64,000 nt of DNA from Maniola hyperantus (taxonomy: Eukaryota; Arthropoda; Insecta; Lepidoptera; Nymphalidae): assembly GCF_902806685.2 (NCBI RefSeq), contig NC_048541.1, positions 2,663,465 to 2,727,464 on the forward strand, read 5' to 3'. Each line of letters opens with the position of its first letter. Position 1 is the stretch's first letter. A program made the translations under genes and the position numbers. Of this stretch, positions 42,991 through 53,884 are shown in pieces. The notes under the pieces are model-generated. The model ran no database searches and had not been told where the DNA came from. It saw nothing but the letters and a program-made list of their open reading frames with translations.

Positions 42991-45257
42991 TAATTACAAA
43001 TCAAATATTTGCCAATTTTAAGAATCCAAATTATTATAATTTATTGAAAAATTGCAAGTTGTTACTCTCAACGCCATCTATCATTCACTGACGAAATTAA
43101 TATCGTCAAGTTATAACTGTTTCATAGTAAAATGAGCTATTTTCGTTTAAAATTGAGATTGGTCACGTAATAATATTATGATGGGAATATTTTATACGGG
43201 TAATTATGAATGCAAAATCATTTTAATGCAATTTTTAGATAAATGAAAGTTGATTGATTGAGCTATCAATTGGTTGAACCGGACGTGAAATTTAGAAAAT
43301 GGCGTCTTAGGTAGGTCTAAGAATGTTTGATGTACGCTAAGCTTTATTCATAGAACATGGACTACTAATTAATCTATGTAATTAATATAGTGATCTATGG
43401 TCATAGAGTACACCAATATATAGCGATCAGTAGAGTATAGTGACGATAGGCTTTTTAGCATCTTTTTAGTTATTACTAATTAATGTGGAAAACCGTTTAA
43501 ATATATAAGTTATTTAGTTTAATAAAAAGGATTAATTATAAGACTAATTTTAAGATAACTTTCGGGATCCGTACTTAAAGATAAAAGGGTTAAGTATCAG
43601 GTTTCAAACTTGCCGCGTAAATACACTATTTCAAGTTCAACTCCGTCTCCGTGCCTGATATCGGCCATTTTTTATTTTTACTTATTAACTAAACGACGCA
43701 AGTTCTTTAGTAAAACCATAAAACGCTGAATAAGTGTGGAATAAAGATAAATAAACAGGTAAGCACTTTCGTTTTGTACTTCGTAAGAGGACCATTATAT
43801 TTCTATCGTTTGATAATGTGAATACGCTATTCGTTTCGAGTTTTGTGACGAAAGGTTTATTTGCACGGTCAAATCAAAGAGTTAAACTACTTAAGAAAAT
43901 TTTCATACAAGATCATTAGTACATGAGTTGCTTTGATATTTAACAGAAATTTAATTACTTAATGAAGAAACCTACTGTTGAGTGTTAATAGACCTTAACT
44001 CATTTCAATCGTTGACTAGATTCGAGCAAGTTAGCGAGATGATCGGTTACATATTTGAATTCGGACACACCGGAATTTTCTTTGTAAGACACGCCACAAA
44101 TTTCCAAGTCACCTTATTAGTGTAATTAAATGTGAACATATACTTGTTTTAGGCAACCACAGGAGGACACGATTAGTATTTTACTCCTAAGTACTTACCA
44201 AAATTAGTATAAGGTATGTTTTGGATATATTATAATTATAGGAACAGTAGTACTTTCAAACGAGAATTCCAAGTACATATACTCTAGCGTGGTAGGCTAT
44301 CTGTGCTAAACCTAATTATCCATGTGTAAGATAATATCCAGAATTATAACTTGATCCACAATACTGGAAGAATAATTGTTTGTATGTAGGTGTATACATA
44401 CTTTATTTACCAAAGTTAGATAATTCCAAAATTTTATTATCTTTATGAGATGTTTCCAAGAACAATTTTACCTGATTTGAAAAATAGTTTCAAGTTAACT
44501 TGTAGAATTTATTTGAAGTTTTATGTTTATAACTTTATAGACACAATGTTCATGAATGATTTTAAATACTAAACAATGACAAATATTGTTTATTATTATT
44601 GCTCTCAGATTCCATGCAACAAGTAAATCAATATTTCAAAAGTAACATTTTCCAAAATGATTTAAAATAAAGTTTAATGTTATATGGTGTACAAATGGCA
44701 TGAATTATTAATAGCAAATTCTTAAAATAATTCTACATTTTGTTTTTCATTGTTTTGATTATAATTTGATGGTGATGATACATACCTACATGAATGGTAC
44801 TTATAAATCTTAAATGTTGTGACAAAAAATAATGTACTTGTTGTTTTAACCTTCGATAATAATATGGAAATAACTTAATTCTTTATTAATAAATTAAGTT
44901 AATAGTAACAACTACTATAATTAAAGTTTTAAACTATCTTACCTGACAAGGTACTTTGCCATTGACAAAGAGTAGAATTTTGTGTAGCTTATGTAAGAGA
45001 AATATTTTTACTTTTCAAAGTACTTGTGCTGTTGGCATAAGGTTGAATGTCGTGTGGCTTATATGAGTGGCTTATTCCAGTTAGTGTAAGTGGCACTGCC
45101 GTTCTAATTAGATATAAAATAAATAAAAAATATAAAATATGACTTATTTAAAATGTGAGTAAGTGGATATACCTGATGATAGGTTATTATATACCTATAG
45201 TTATTGTAGGTTGTCATACCTAGTCTAAATTGTATTTCCAGAATATTTAACCTCAAA
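42974..45257 (+). other. Long 5' leader of the BEL/Pao element
   Basis: 2,284 bp without a sense-strand ORF, strongly AT-rich. It holds splice-like signals: a donor CAG|GTAAGC with GT at 43759, a donor in the LTR end (AAG|GTGAGA, GT at 42857), and an acceptor TGTATTTCCAG at 45231-45241, only 16 nt before the start codon. Removing the leader by splicing would put the ATG close to the RNA 5' end. Packaging signals probably also lie here, but none is identifiable. Confidence 0.55.
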
Positions 45258-48200
45258 ATGGAAGAAATACTTTTAAGTCGTTTGTCCACATTTGTCAAAG
45301 AAGTGAAATCTCTCTCGGATCAAGCTCTCAATTTATGTCAGACTCTTCATGAAAATGATGAAAACTTAGAATCAGCAAGGATTGTGAGGTCTAAATTGAA
45401 AGCAATTTTGTCCCGATTCACCACAGAATTATATAATTATTTCAAAATCTGTAACGATCCCAATCCAGACGAGATATCAGATTTGACTAACGACCAACTT
45501 CGAGGTGAAGAAAATTTAGCAGAGTTAGAGGCAAGATTAGCCATGAGGAGTGAGAAGCCAGCGATGGTACCTCAGCAAAGTGACTATTCATCATACAGCA
45601 AACTACCAGATTTGCATTTACCAGAATTTAGTGGTAATTTGCTCGAATGGCACCAATTTTGGGACCAGTTCACATCAAACATGAACCGGAGAAAACTGAA
45701 CGATGTCGACAAGCTGCTTTATCTCAAGAGTTCTCTCAAAGGAGATGCTGCTCGACTTATAGATGGACTCGATACAACAAACCGAAATTATCAGATAGCG
45801 GTCGATACTTTAAAGGCCAGATATGGTAAAGAAAATGAAATTATATACGCGCATCATAACGCTTTAAAGAAAGTTAAGCGAGCTGAAAAGATGGAAGATT
45901 GCAAAGGAACTTTGGATGATATAGAACGACATCTCCGAGTACTACAATCTATGGGAGAAAATACAAATTCCAATCAAATGCGATTTCTCATTCTGGAAAA
46001 GTTTCCAACGGAGATTATCTACGAGATGAAAATAAGATTGGACTCTGACCGGACAGAGTCAGTCGAAGATATATTGAAACAACTCTCAAGAGTGATCTCG
46101 GTTAAAGAGGAAGCACGGATGATAACTCAAGAAAATACCATGGAAGGTGCTCCACAATATACTGTGGAAACTTTACACGTAAAAGAAACAACTCTTCAAA
46201 ATAAAGGACATTCTTCTAAAATGAATAATACTAATGAATTTAAATATAATAAAGGCCATTGGAACAATTTTAAACCTAGATGGAACAATAGGAATCAGAG
46301 GGAAAAAACCTTACCAACTAAAAGAAGATTTGAACCAGAGAGAAATGGTTATGGCAAATTTAATAAAGAAAAAAGAAGAAGATGGTCATGTATTTTCTGT
46401 GGGGAACACCATAACAATAAAGATTGTACCAAAGCAAGGACCATTGAAGAAAGGAAAGCGAAACTGAGAGGTAGATGTTTTATTTGTTTTAAAATAGGAC
46501 ACATAATGCGTACATGCCCAGTAAAAAGAAGGAAATGTGAATTCTGTGAGAAACAAGGATCTCATCACCGATCGTTATGTCCTAGTAAATTTCAACAAAA
46601 CCAGGAACAGAAGGGATCAACCAGCACTAGTGTAATGCACATAAGCAGAAAGGGATCTACTTTATTGCAGACTGCTGTAGTTGAAGTCCAAGGATATGGT
46701 AATAATACAAGGATCTGTCGAATTCTAATGGATTGTGGTAGTCAAAGGAGCTATATCACTGAAAGGATTGCCAAGGATTTAAATCTTCAAGCTGAAGAAC
46801 AAAACAATCTTTCAATATTTACGTTTGGAGCACAGAAGCCCAAGGAAATAGAAAGTCCACTAGTTAAAATAAAGTTAGTTACACAGAATAAAGCGATTAG
46901 GACTGTATGTGCTAACGTAGTACCTTCAATATCTCATGGAGTTCCACATCCAGATAAAGAACTACTTGACTGCAAGATCAAGGAAGATTACATCTTAGCA
47001 GACGATGGAACATTGTCAGACAGAGTAGACATTTTACTAGGAAATGATTACTATTACACGATTATGTCAACGAAGAAAGTTCGTATTGGAGAAGACTTAT
47101 ACCTCGTCGAATCGGAATTCGGATGGATGCTCTCGGGTAAAATTTCAGAGAATAACAACACAGTTGAACAACTGTCAGTATTGACATATTGTCAATCTTC
47201 ATGTGAAGTCAGACTGAATCAACCAGATCCACCACTAGATAATGGAGACTTGAAACGTTTATGGGATTTAGAGTCTATAGGAATCACTGATTCACCAAAA
47301 TTAAGTCGCGATGAAGAAGCTATCAAGCACTTCAATGACACAACTGAGTACAGAAATAACAGATATTATATTAGTTGGCCATGGAACGACTATCCAACAG
47401 ACTTACCATCTAACTTTGGATTAGCGTTCGGACGTCTAGTAAGTTTAGTTAAAAGATCAGACTCTGATACTCTAACAATGTATGATCAAACATTAAGAGA
47501 ACAACTGAAAAATGAAATCATTGAAGAAGTCCCAAACACAGAGGAAAAGGATCATCCAATACACTATATACCATTTCATGGAGTTTTGACACCTGGAAAA
47601 CCGTTAAGAATCGTATACGACGCGTCAGCAAAGACCAAAGATAACAAAAGTTTAAATCAATATCTTTATTGTGGACCACTGTTATTAGAAGATTTAACGG
47701 GGTTACTAATTAAATTTAGATGTTATAATGTGGGAATAACAGCTGATGTTGAAAAAGCATTTCTACAAATTGGACTTAAAGAACAGGACAGAGATGCCAC
47801 AAGATTTCTATGGTTAAAAGATACTAAGAAACCGGTAACAGAAGATAATCTTCTGTACCTCAGATTTACTCGTGTTCCATTTGGAATAATATCAAGCCCA
47901 TTTATATTAAATGCTACAGTCAAACATCATCTGATGAACGCTAAAAATAGAAGTGTTAGAAAACTAGCAAATGACATTTATGTAGACAACGTCGTGACTG
48001 GAGCCAATACGGCAAAGGAAGTCGAAGATTTATATAGAAACTCAAAGGAGACATTCCGAGAAATTTCAATGAATTTGAGACAATGGAGTTCAAATTCCAC
48101 AGACTTCATGCAACAAATTCCAGATGGTTGTCCAGAAGAGATAGTAAAAGTATTGGGTCTAGGCTGGCACATAAAGGATGATACATTACAATTGAGGACA

Positions 48201-50861
48201 AACAAAATCACGAACAATACTAATACCAAAAGAGGTATTCTGAAAAGCGTTGCGTCTTATTTCGATCCATGTGGAATTATAGTCCCGACTCTGTTAGCTG
48301 CAAAAATCTTACTGCAGGACCTGTGGAAGATGAAAATGAAATGGGATTCACCATTACCCAAGAATATCGTTGAAAAATGGAAGGATATTCAAGAAGACTT
48401 AGAAGGAGTCAAGGAAATAAGTTTAGCTAGATGCTATATGAAGAATTCCCAGTGTAATAACTTTGAAATTCATTGTTTCACGGACTCATCAACAAGAGCC
48501 TACGCAGCAGTAGTCTATATCGTTGGAAATGATCAGAAAAGTTTTGTTATTGGAAAATCGAGGCTGGTACCGATAAAAGATCAAGAAAATCTAAAAATTC
48601 CTCGTTTAGAGCTGTTGGGTGTATTAATTGGAAGCCGATTAATACAATATGTTCTTAAATTCATTAATTTTAATATAACTAAACAAATATTATGGACAGA
48701 CAGTCAGATTGTTATTGATTGGATTAACTCAACTAAATTACTAACACCATTTGTTGCCAGAAGGATCAATGAGATCAAACAAAATAAAAACTTAGTCGTC
48801 AGATACGTACCGTCAGAGCTGAATCCTGCTGATGTTGCTACCAGACCAACAAGCGCGAAGGAAGATCAGGAGAGATGGTTGAATGGACCAAACTTTTTGC
48901 TTCAGAAACCTGATAGTTGGTCAGGGAGATTCAGTGTCAATACCTTTTTAGTTGGGGAGGATCTAACGAAGACTAGTGATACGCAAGGTTGTCCACAAAC
49001 GGAATTAGAAGATCAGATGAACACCAATGAGGTTCAAAAACAGTTTCCAGAGGTAATGGAATTGGAAGATTTTATAGATGACAATATACAAGACAACACA
49101 TCTACAGAACAAGAAGTAGAGAGTGAATGTCTGGATAACACCATAAATGAAATTAAGAAAATACAAACTGAATACTTCAAAGAAGAAGTAAATGGTAAAG
49201 AAACAAGTCTCAGTCGTAATTTGGGATTATTCAAGGATGTTGATGGAATTTTACGATGTAAGGGTAGACTTCAATATGCGGAATGGTCTTTCGACAAAAG
49301 GTACCCCATACTTATACCCAGAGGATGTGATTTCACTAATAAAATTATCACAAAAACACATGAAAAGAACTATCATGTGGGCGTCAATCATACTCTGAGC
49401 CTGATTCGTCAGAAGTACTGGATACCTCAAGGTAAACGTGAAGTTCGAAAGAAGTTGGAAAAATGTCCACGTTGTGTGAAACATGGAGGTGGACCATTCA
49501 AAGCACCAACCACACCTGCACTACCACATGAAAGAGTAAATTATAGCAAACCATTTACATTTACTGGAATTGACTATCTCGGACCAGTGTTAGTTAAAAC
49601 AGAAAGAGGAACGAGCAAAAGATGGATATGCTTATTAACATGTTTGGCAGTTAGAGCGGTACACTTAGAAGTTGTTGAAGATTTGTCAGCTGAAGAGGGT
49701 TTACTCGCTTTGAGGCGAATGATTGCGACCAGAGGAATACCAACCTTAATTACATCAGATAACGCATTACATTTCAAACTAATAGCGGATATAGTTTCCA
49801 ACGCATACTGTATTGAAAATAAAATAAAATGGCGATTCATACCTGAACTCGCACCTTGGTTTGGAGGGTTCTATGAAAGGCTCGTAGGACTCGTAAAACA
49901 TTGCATGCGAAGATCACTTCAAAAACATCTTTTAAAGGATAATCAACTCGCAACAATAGTTAAGGAAATAGAAGCAATAATAAACACAAGACCATTGACA
50001 TCTGTAGATTCAGAATTAGAACATGTTCTGACACCTGCGGATTTTCTACAAATGGACAGATGTATCAGTGTGGAAACAGCACAAGATAACATTCCATTGC
50101 AAGGTACATCGACAAAGACCAATTTAGTCAAGGGCTGGAGAAGAGCTCGTATACTGCTAGAAGAATTTAAAGAAATGTTTCGTAATCGCTACTTACCGAG
50201 TTTACGCGAGAGATATAGTCACTCGCTCAAACAACCACGTATGACTTCAAAGCTGACTCCAAAAGAAGGCCAGTTGGTTCAGATGAAAGGAGATAAGAAT
50301 CGTGAAGGCTGGAAAGTAGGAAAAATAGTTTCTTTAGTTAAGAGTGCTGATGGTTTAACGAGAGTGGCTCAAGTGAAAGTAGGAGACACTATATTTACTC
50401 GTTCTATTGCGCACTTATACCCGCTTGAAGTAGAAGACGGTGTCCAATGGGAACCGATACCTCAAGATGCAAAACAATATTCTGAAATTCAAAAATTATC
50501 TGATGAAGTTTCTAAGGAGTTAGTAATTTCACCAGATGCCGTTACAATAGAAACGGAGAACATGCAAAAGGAAACATTAAATGATAATGACCTTACAATG
50601 AGACAAGGTGAAAACATAGATGAGACAGAAAATGCGGTAGATGTTACAAATAATGAAGCAAACATAGAGACTGAGAGCATTGAAAAGGATAGAGTTGTAA
50701 ATGAGCTGAGAGATGATTCTGATGTTAGGGACAAATATTTGATGACAACGAATGACGATACACAGGAACGATCCGAAGAAACTAGACATAAGCGAGTTGC
50801 AGCGGTCCGAGCCCTTGAGAAGATAAGGGAATGGACGCGCAATTTGCTTACCTTGTTGTAA
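45258..50861 (+). CDS. gag-pol: BEL/Pao Gag-Pol polyprotein, 1867 residues
   Basis: One frame for the capsid protein and all enzymes needed to copy and integrate the element. Start ATG is in a good context (CAAAATGG). Gag: coiled-coil-prone N-terminus, then the DUF1759 region around residues 110-290 (LPEFSGNLLEWHQFWDQF), and three CCHC-type knuckles at C378-C390, C407-C420 and C427-C441. Protease (DUF1758-like): catalytic D492 in MDCGSQRSYI. Reverse transcriptase: D830 in TADVEKAFLQ and Y908-VDN with D910; the usual second Asp is Asn911. RNase H (Peptidase_A17-associated region): D1076, E1118, D1148, D1192. Integrase: a His/Cys zinc region at about 1375-1420, catalytic D1439, D1501, E1540 (38 residues between the last two). 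The DUF5641 region follows at about 1640-1720, then a 120-residue acidic tail with a basic end (RHKRVAAVRALEKIREW). No frameshift or stop separates Gag from Pol. No env domain. Stop TAA lies 20 bp before the 3' LTR. Confidence 0.95.
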   Translation: MEEILLSRLSTFVKEVKSLSDQALNLCQTLHENDENLESARIVRSKLKAILSRFTTELYNYFKICNDPNPDEISDLTNDQLRGEENLAELEARLAMRSEKPAMVPQQSDYSSYSKLPDLHLPEFSGNLLEWHQFWDQFTSNMNRRKLNDVDKLLYLKSSLKGDAARLIDGLDTTNRNYQIAVDTLKARYGKENEIIYAHHNALKKVKRAEKMEDCKGTLDDIERHLRVLQSMGENTNSNQMRFLILEKFPTEIIYEMKIRLDSDRTESVEDILKQLSRVISVKEEARMITQENTMEGAPQYTVETLHVKETTLQNKGHSSKMNNTNEFKYNKGHWNNFKPRWNNRNQREKTLPTKRRFEPERNGYGKFNKEKRRRWSCIFCGEHHNNKDCTKARTIEERKAKLRGRCFICFKIGHIMRTCPVKRRKCEFCEKQGSHHRSLCPSKFQQNQEQKGSTSTSVMHISRKGSTLLQTAVVEVQGYGNNTRICRILMDCGSQRSYITERIAKDLNLQAEEQNNLSIFTFGAQKPKEIESPLVKIKLVTQNKAIRTVCANVVPSISHGVPHPDKELLDCKIKEDYILADDGTLSDRVDILLGNDYYYTIMSTKKVRIGEDLYLVESEFGWMLSGKISENNNTVEQLSVLTYCQSSCEVRLNQPDPPLDNGDLKRLWDLESIGITDSPKLSRDEEAIKHFNDTTEYRNNRYYISWPWNDYPTDLPSNFGLAFGRLVSLVKRSDSDTLTMYDQTLREQLKNEIIEEVPNTEEKDHPIHYIPFHGVLTPGKPLRIVYDASAKTKDNKSLNQYLYCGPLLLEDLTGLLIKFRCYNVGITADVEKAFLQIGLKEQDRDATRFLWLKDTKKPVTEDNLLYLRFTRVPFGIISSPFILNATVKHHLMNAKNRSVRKLANDIYVDNVVTGANTAKEVEDLYRNSKETFREISMNLRQWSSNSTDFMQQIPDGCPEEIVKVLGLGWHIKDDTLQLRTNKITNNTNTKRGILKSVASYFDPCGIIVPTLLAAKILLQDLWKMKMKWDSPLPKNIVEKWKDIQEDLEGVKEISLARCYMKNSQCNNFEIHCFTDSSTRAYAAVVYIVGNDQKSFVIGKSRLVPIKDQENLKIPRLELLGVLIGSRLIQYVLKFINFNITKQILWTDSQIVIDWINSTKLLTPFVARRINEIKQNKNLVVRYVPSELNPADVATRPTSAKEDQERWLNGPNFLLQKPDSWSGRFSVNTFLVGEDLTKTSDTQGCPQTELEDQMNTNEVQKQFPEVMELEDFIDDNIQDNTSTEQEVESECLDNTINEIKKIQTEYFKEEVNGKETSLSRNLGLFKDVDGILRCKGRLQYAEWSFDKRYPILIPRGCDFTNKIITKTHEKNYHVGVNHTLSLIRQKYWIPQGKREVRKKLEKCPRCVKHGGGPFKAPTTPALPHERVNYSKPFTFTGIDYLGPVLVKTERGTSKRWICLLTCLAVRAVHLEVVEDLSAEEGLLALRRMIATRGIPTLITSDNALHFKLIADIVSNAYCIENKIKWRFIPELAPWFGGFYERLVGLVKHCMRRSLQKHLLKDNQLATIVKEIEAIINTRPLTSVDSELEHVLTPADFLQMDRCISVETAQDNIPLQGTSTKTNLVKGWRRARILLEEFKEMFRNRYLPSLRERYSHSLKQPRMTSKLTPKEGQLVQMKGDKNREGWKVGKIVSLVKSADGLTRVAQVKVGDTIFTRSIAHLYPLEVEDGVQWEPIPQDAKQYSEIQKLSDEVSKELVISPDAVTIETENMQKETLNDNDLTMRQGENIDETENAVDVTNNEANIETESIEKDRVVNELRDDSDVRDKYLMTTNDDTQERSEETRHKRVAAVRALEKIREWTRNLLTLL

Positions 50862-50873
50862 GCAATCATTCCC

Positions 50874-50881
50874 GGCGGGAG
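50874..50881 (+). promoter_or_regulatory. Polypurine tract of the BEL/Pao element
   Basis: GGCGGGAG, directly before the 3' LTR. It would prime plus-strand DNA. Short, with one C. Confidence 0.6.
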
Positions 50882-51813
50882 TGTCGCGACTTCCGCGAAT
50901 GTAAATATTGTACATAGCAACACTGATACTCTATGGTGAGTATTCTAGTCTAGAGTAGTTTTTGGTCTCTCTTTGAGCATAGAGAATTCAAGTTTAGACA
51001 TGTATGTAATATGGCCGCCAAACGCGCCTAATATCTCAAATTTCATATCGTAGTTCGTTGTTAGTGGTAATATACGTGAGTGATACGTGCTGGACTGGGT
51101 CAACGGGCAGTGACATCCAAGCAGATGTGAATCAGCTAAGTGTCTCAGGTTTACATAGTATTGCCTAAGCTTCTATAAAGTATAATAATGAGACATAGGA
51201 ACGGCACTGCTGTAGTGCAGTGCCGTGTGAGCGGATCATGACTTCCCAGCCGCAACAGGCGTGGGCATGTCCAACCAAACGTTTTGGACAACTGCCGGCA
51301 GTTAGGGTGCCTCAGGCGGTGCGGTTAACCCCGTACCGCGAGGGCGGTATTTGACCTGTAAGGTAGCAAAGCCGTGGTGGCTCACACACTAAGCCCTGGA
51401 GTCAGTGACATGACAGGTGGGTCCAGACTGACGTCTGGACACCGGTCATTGAGACAAAAGCAATAAAGATCGCTCGTCCACTCCTCAGAGTGGACCAATT
51501 GTACCTATGACAGTAAAGTAAACAAGGCAAAGCAATAGTGCTTTCTACATGTATAAACTTTAGGCACTTAACGGATTCAGTGTGAATCATAGCTGAAATT
51601 AAATATTACAGATGGTGACGCCTAGCACAATCTACAGTTGAGGACAGTGGCCTCAGCTGATAGCTCACAGGTCACCCACAAGTTACAGGATATAAGGTGA
51701 GAGTAACATATTGCAATAATGGATTCATTAATATTAATATAGAACACGGGCAATATTGCATCGCCGTCTGAAGACTCAGCTGTCAGTCTTCATCCCCTAC
51801 GGAGATGGCGACA
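50882..51813 (+). repeat. 3' LTR of the BEL/Pao element, 932 bp
   Basis: TGTCGC...GCGACA, same length as the 5' LTR. I compared the two line by line and found no substitution or gap. Carries the TATA box, the hairpin (51201-51226) and the AATAAA at 51462. Confidence 0.95.
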
Positions 51814-51818
51814 CTTGA
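51814..51818. repeat. Right 5-bp target duplication (CTTGA)
   Basis: Matches 42037-42041 exactly. Confidence 0.9.
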
Positions 51819-52324
51819 ATTTCCGATAACTAAATTAGTACTATCTTGTAACTTGCCAGAAACTGCCCTTGTTTTAGCGATTGAAACAAAATGGCGCAAA
51901 AGAGGCATTTGTAGCAGCTTTAGGTGTCTGTGGCAACAATCAGACGACGTAAAATGGAGATTTGAGTGGTAGTTGGTCCTGTCTGTAGAGGCTAGTATTA
52001 CGCTATTTTTAGCCGTAAAATTATGTAAAAAATCTTAAACGCGCCCGATTCCCACTGCGAGTAAATACTTGCTGCATACAAAGCCTTATATGGAGAGCCT
52101 ATTTGTCTATAAATTATTTATCATTCTTCAATGGTTTCGTTCCGAGAAATGCGTTTTATTTATTTTTTGTTACCGTCGCATACTTTAGAGGGAATAACGA
52201 TTTAACCGAGTAAGCTTTTGTGTTCGACGATGCTTTTCAGTGTGCTTAATTTTATTGAGTTTTAACTTTCAAACAGTATTAGTAGAAAATAATTAATTTT
52301 ACGAAGAATGTTTTTCAGAGTACC
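51819..52324. other. Unassigned sequence
   Basis: Continues the locus interrupted by the BEL/Pao element. No gene or repeat recognised. Confidence 0.4.
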
Positions 52325-52675
52325 GCGTTATTGTTATATACTAGCTAAACTCAATCCAATACTAATAACCATTTGCCTCATTTTGTAGTTTTAGTGATTT
52401 AGTATTTTTCAAACCCGCAATGTATAAGTAGCGTGCAAAACTCGGGTCAATGACGCCTCGCCTACGATGTGGCATTGACTCTGAGTGACCTATTACGCAA
52501 CGTTCGTTGACCTCTAGCGTCAGTCAGATGTTTTATTTGCAATATATCGTAAAGTTGTACAAAATTTCATATATAGGATTTTTTATATTGTTTTTCGCGT
52601 TTTTGTGGTATCATATCAGTAATCATCAGTACTATCACCTGTCTTCGTTTTTGCCAGCGTTCTGGTTACACCCTG
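52325..52675 (+). mobile_element. MITE, family M1, left end lost
   Basis: Starts inside the family (GCGTTATTGTTATA) and ends with the right terminal repeat CGTTCTGGTTACACCCTG, followed by TA (52676-52677). Confidence 0.8.
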
Positions 52676-52679
52676 TATA

Positions 52680-53218
52680 CCTTGAGGATGCTCCGTTTTG
52701 ATTGTCTTTAAAAAAAAACACATTTTCCCTTTGATTTTCTCCTTGTTGCACATCGCAAAAAACATATTTTTTTCTGTCACTACCCCAAAAAAAAAGTGTG
52801 TTAGTGACTAGTGTGTAAGCTTAACTAGTAGGTATAGCTATTAACTACTACACAGTACGTACTTTTTGTACCTATAGCTATAAAAAACGTCAAATATATA
52901 AGTCAGAGGTTAAGCCCCCGATTAACAAAACGTAAAAACTATAAAGTAATTGTAGATGGTACTTTAGCTTTTAAGTTGCTTGTTACCAGAAGGGGTTCGA
53001 TCACACACATCCCATATTTCTAATTAGAAGCCGTACTCGGCTTGGAAACCTAATTCGTTCCTCGTAACTTAATTACCCACGTAAGGAGAACAAGCATTTC
53101 CCATTAGTATAAGGGCTAGCGCAGACGGAACGCGGCGAGTGGAGCCGAGGCGCGGCGAGCAGAGTCACAGCGCGATGTGTAGAGGACACAGCCGAGTGGC
53201 AACTAATGTACAGTACAC
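52680..53218. other. Unassigned sequence
   Basis: No gene. 53110-53200 is GC-rich (ACGCGGCGAGTGGAGCCGAG) and may be a relic of an element related to M6. Confidence 0.35.
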
Positions 53219-53387
53219 AGCAGACAATAATATACACCGACTTCTAGAAGGAGACTGCTGTCTACCTGATTTGTAGAGCATTGTCTCTGTGAGACCGACA
53301 AAACGTCACATAGGTATGAGTGACAGAGACAACGCTCTACGAAGCCGAAATGTTATTCTAAAGGCCGATGTACATTATTTTCTACCG
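53219..53387. mobile_element. MITE, family M4, full-length
   Basis: Outer inverted ends (ACAATAATATACACCGAC on the left; GGCCGATGTACATTATTTTC on the right) and inner arms 53271-53290 and 53323-53342 (TTGTAGAGCATTGTCTCTG and complement). No ORF. Confidence 0.75.
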
Positions 53388-53469
53388 CATACTGTACGGA
53401 TATTATGAGCTGGACTCCACACGTTGCTTGAGCGCTTTAAATCTGTATAATATATAAAATTCAAAGTCC

Positions 53470-53605
53470 TGACTGACTTAGGTACATATCAAAGCACAAC
53501 CTAATCCTTAAATAATTTTAACCGTAAGTAACAGCAGCCTCCTTATGTTTTTATTTTATATAATAGTGTACAATAAAACGTATTTCATTCATTCATTCAT
53601 TCAGC
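53470..53605 (+). mobile_element. LINE 3' end with (ATTC)n tail
   Basis: AACAGCAGCCTCCTTATG, GTGTACAATAAAACGTATTTC then (ATTC)n. The AATAAA signal plus microsatellite is typical for LINE 3' ends here. No coding part. Confidence 0.55.
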
Positions 53606-53884
53606 CCCCGTCTCACCACCACTCCCCTCCGTCGGTGTGCCTTGCGCCTAATATCTACTTAGTACGCACTTACCCTATTACGCTGAAATCGACGAGATTC
53701 TGGGATTGAAACTGATTTCCTACTGATACGTGTAAAGTGTTGAAACCTGTGGCTGAAACTTTAAATTGACAGGGTAATTTAAACATGTTTTTCAAAAAAA
53801 AAATGCCTCTCTTTTTATCGCGTTAAATCTCTCTAAAGTAAAAGAGAGCTTTTAAGAGTAGACAGACCGCTCGCGCTGGGTATA

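Larger units (their letters stand above)
42042..51813 (+). mobile_element. Intact BEL/Pao LTR retrotransposon, 9,772 bp
   Basis: 5' LTR, tRNA-Ala-like primer site, 2.28-kb leader, one Gag-Pol ORF, short polypurine tract and 3' LTR, all in order and flanked by CTTGA. Domain order in the ORF (protease, RT, RNase H, integrase, with a Gag of DUF1759 type) identifies BEL/Pao rather than Copia or Gypsy. The LTRs are the same length with no difference seen, and the ORF has no stop or frameshift, so the insertion is recent and potentially active. No envelope-like ORF is present. Confidence 0.95.

Noticed and set aside
50861..50882. An envelope gene in the BEL/Pao element
   Set aside because: Gag-Pol ends 20 bp before the 3' LTR and no other long frame exists, so there is no room for env.
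50489..50923. 144- and 112-codon minus-strand frames at the end of Gag-Pol
   Set aside because: They overlap the well-supported plus-strand ORF and LTR and have no domain; shadows of the sense codons.
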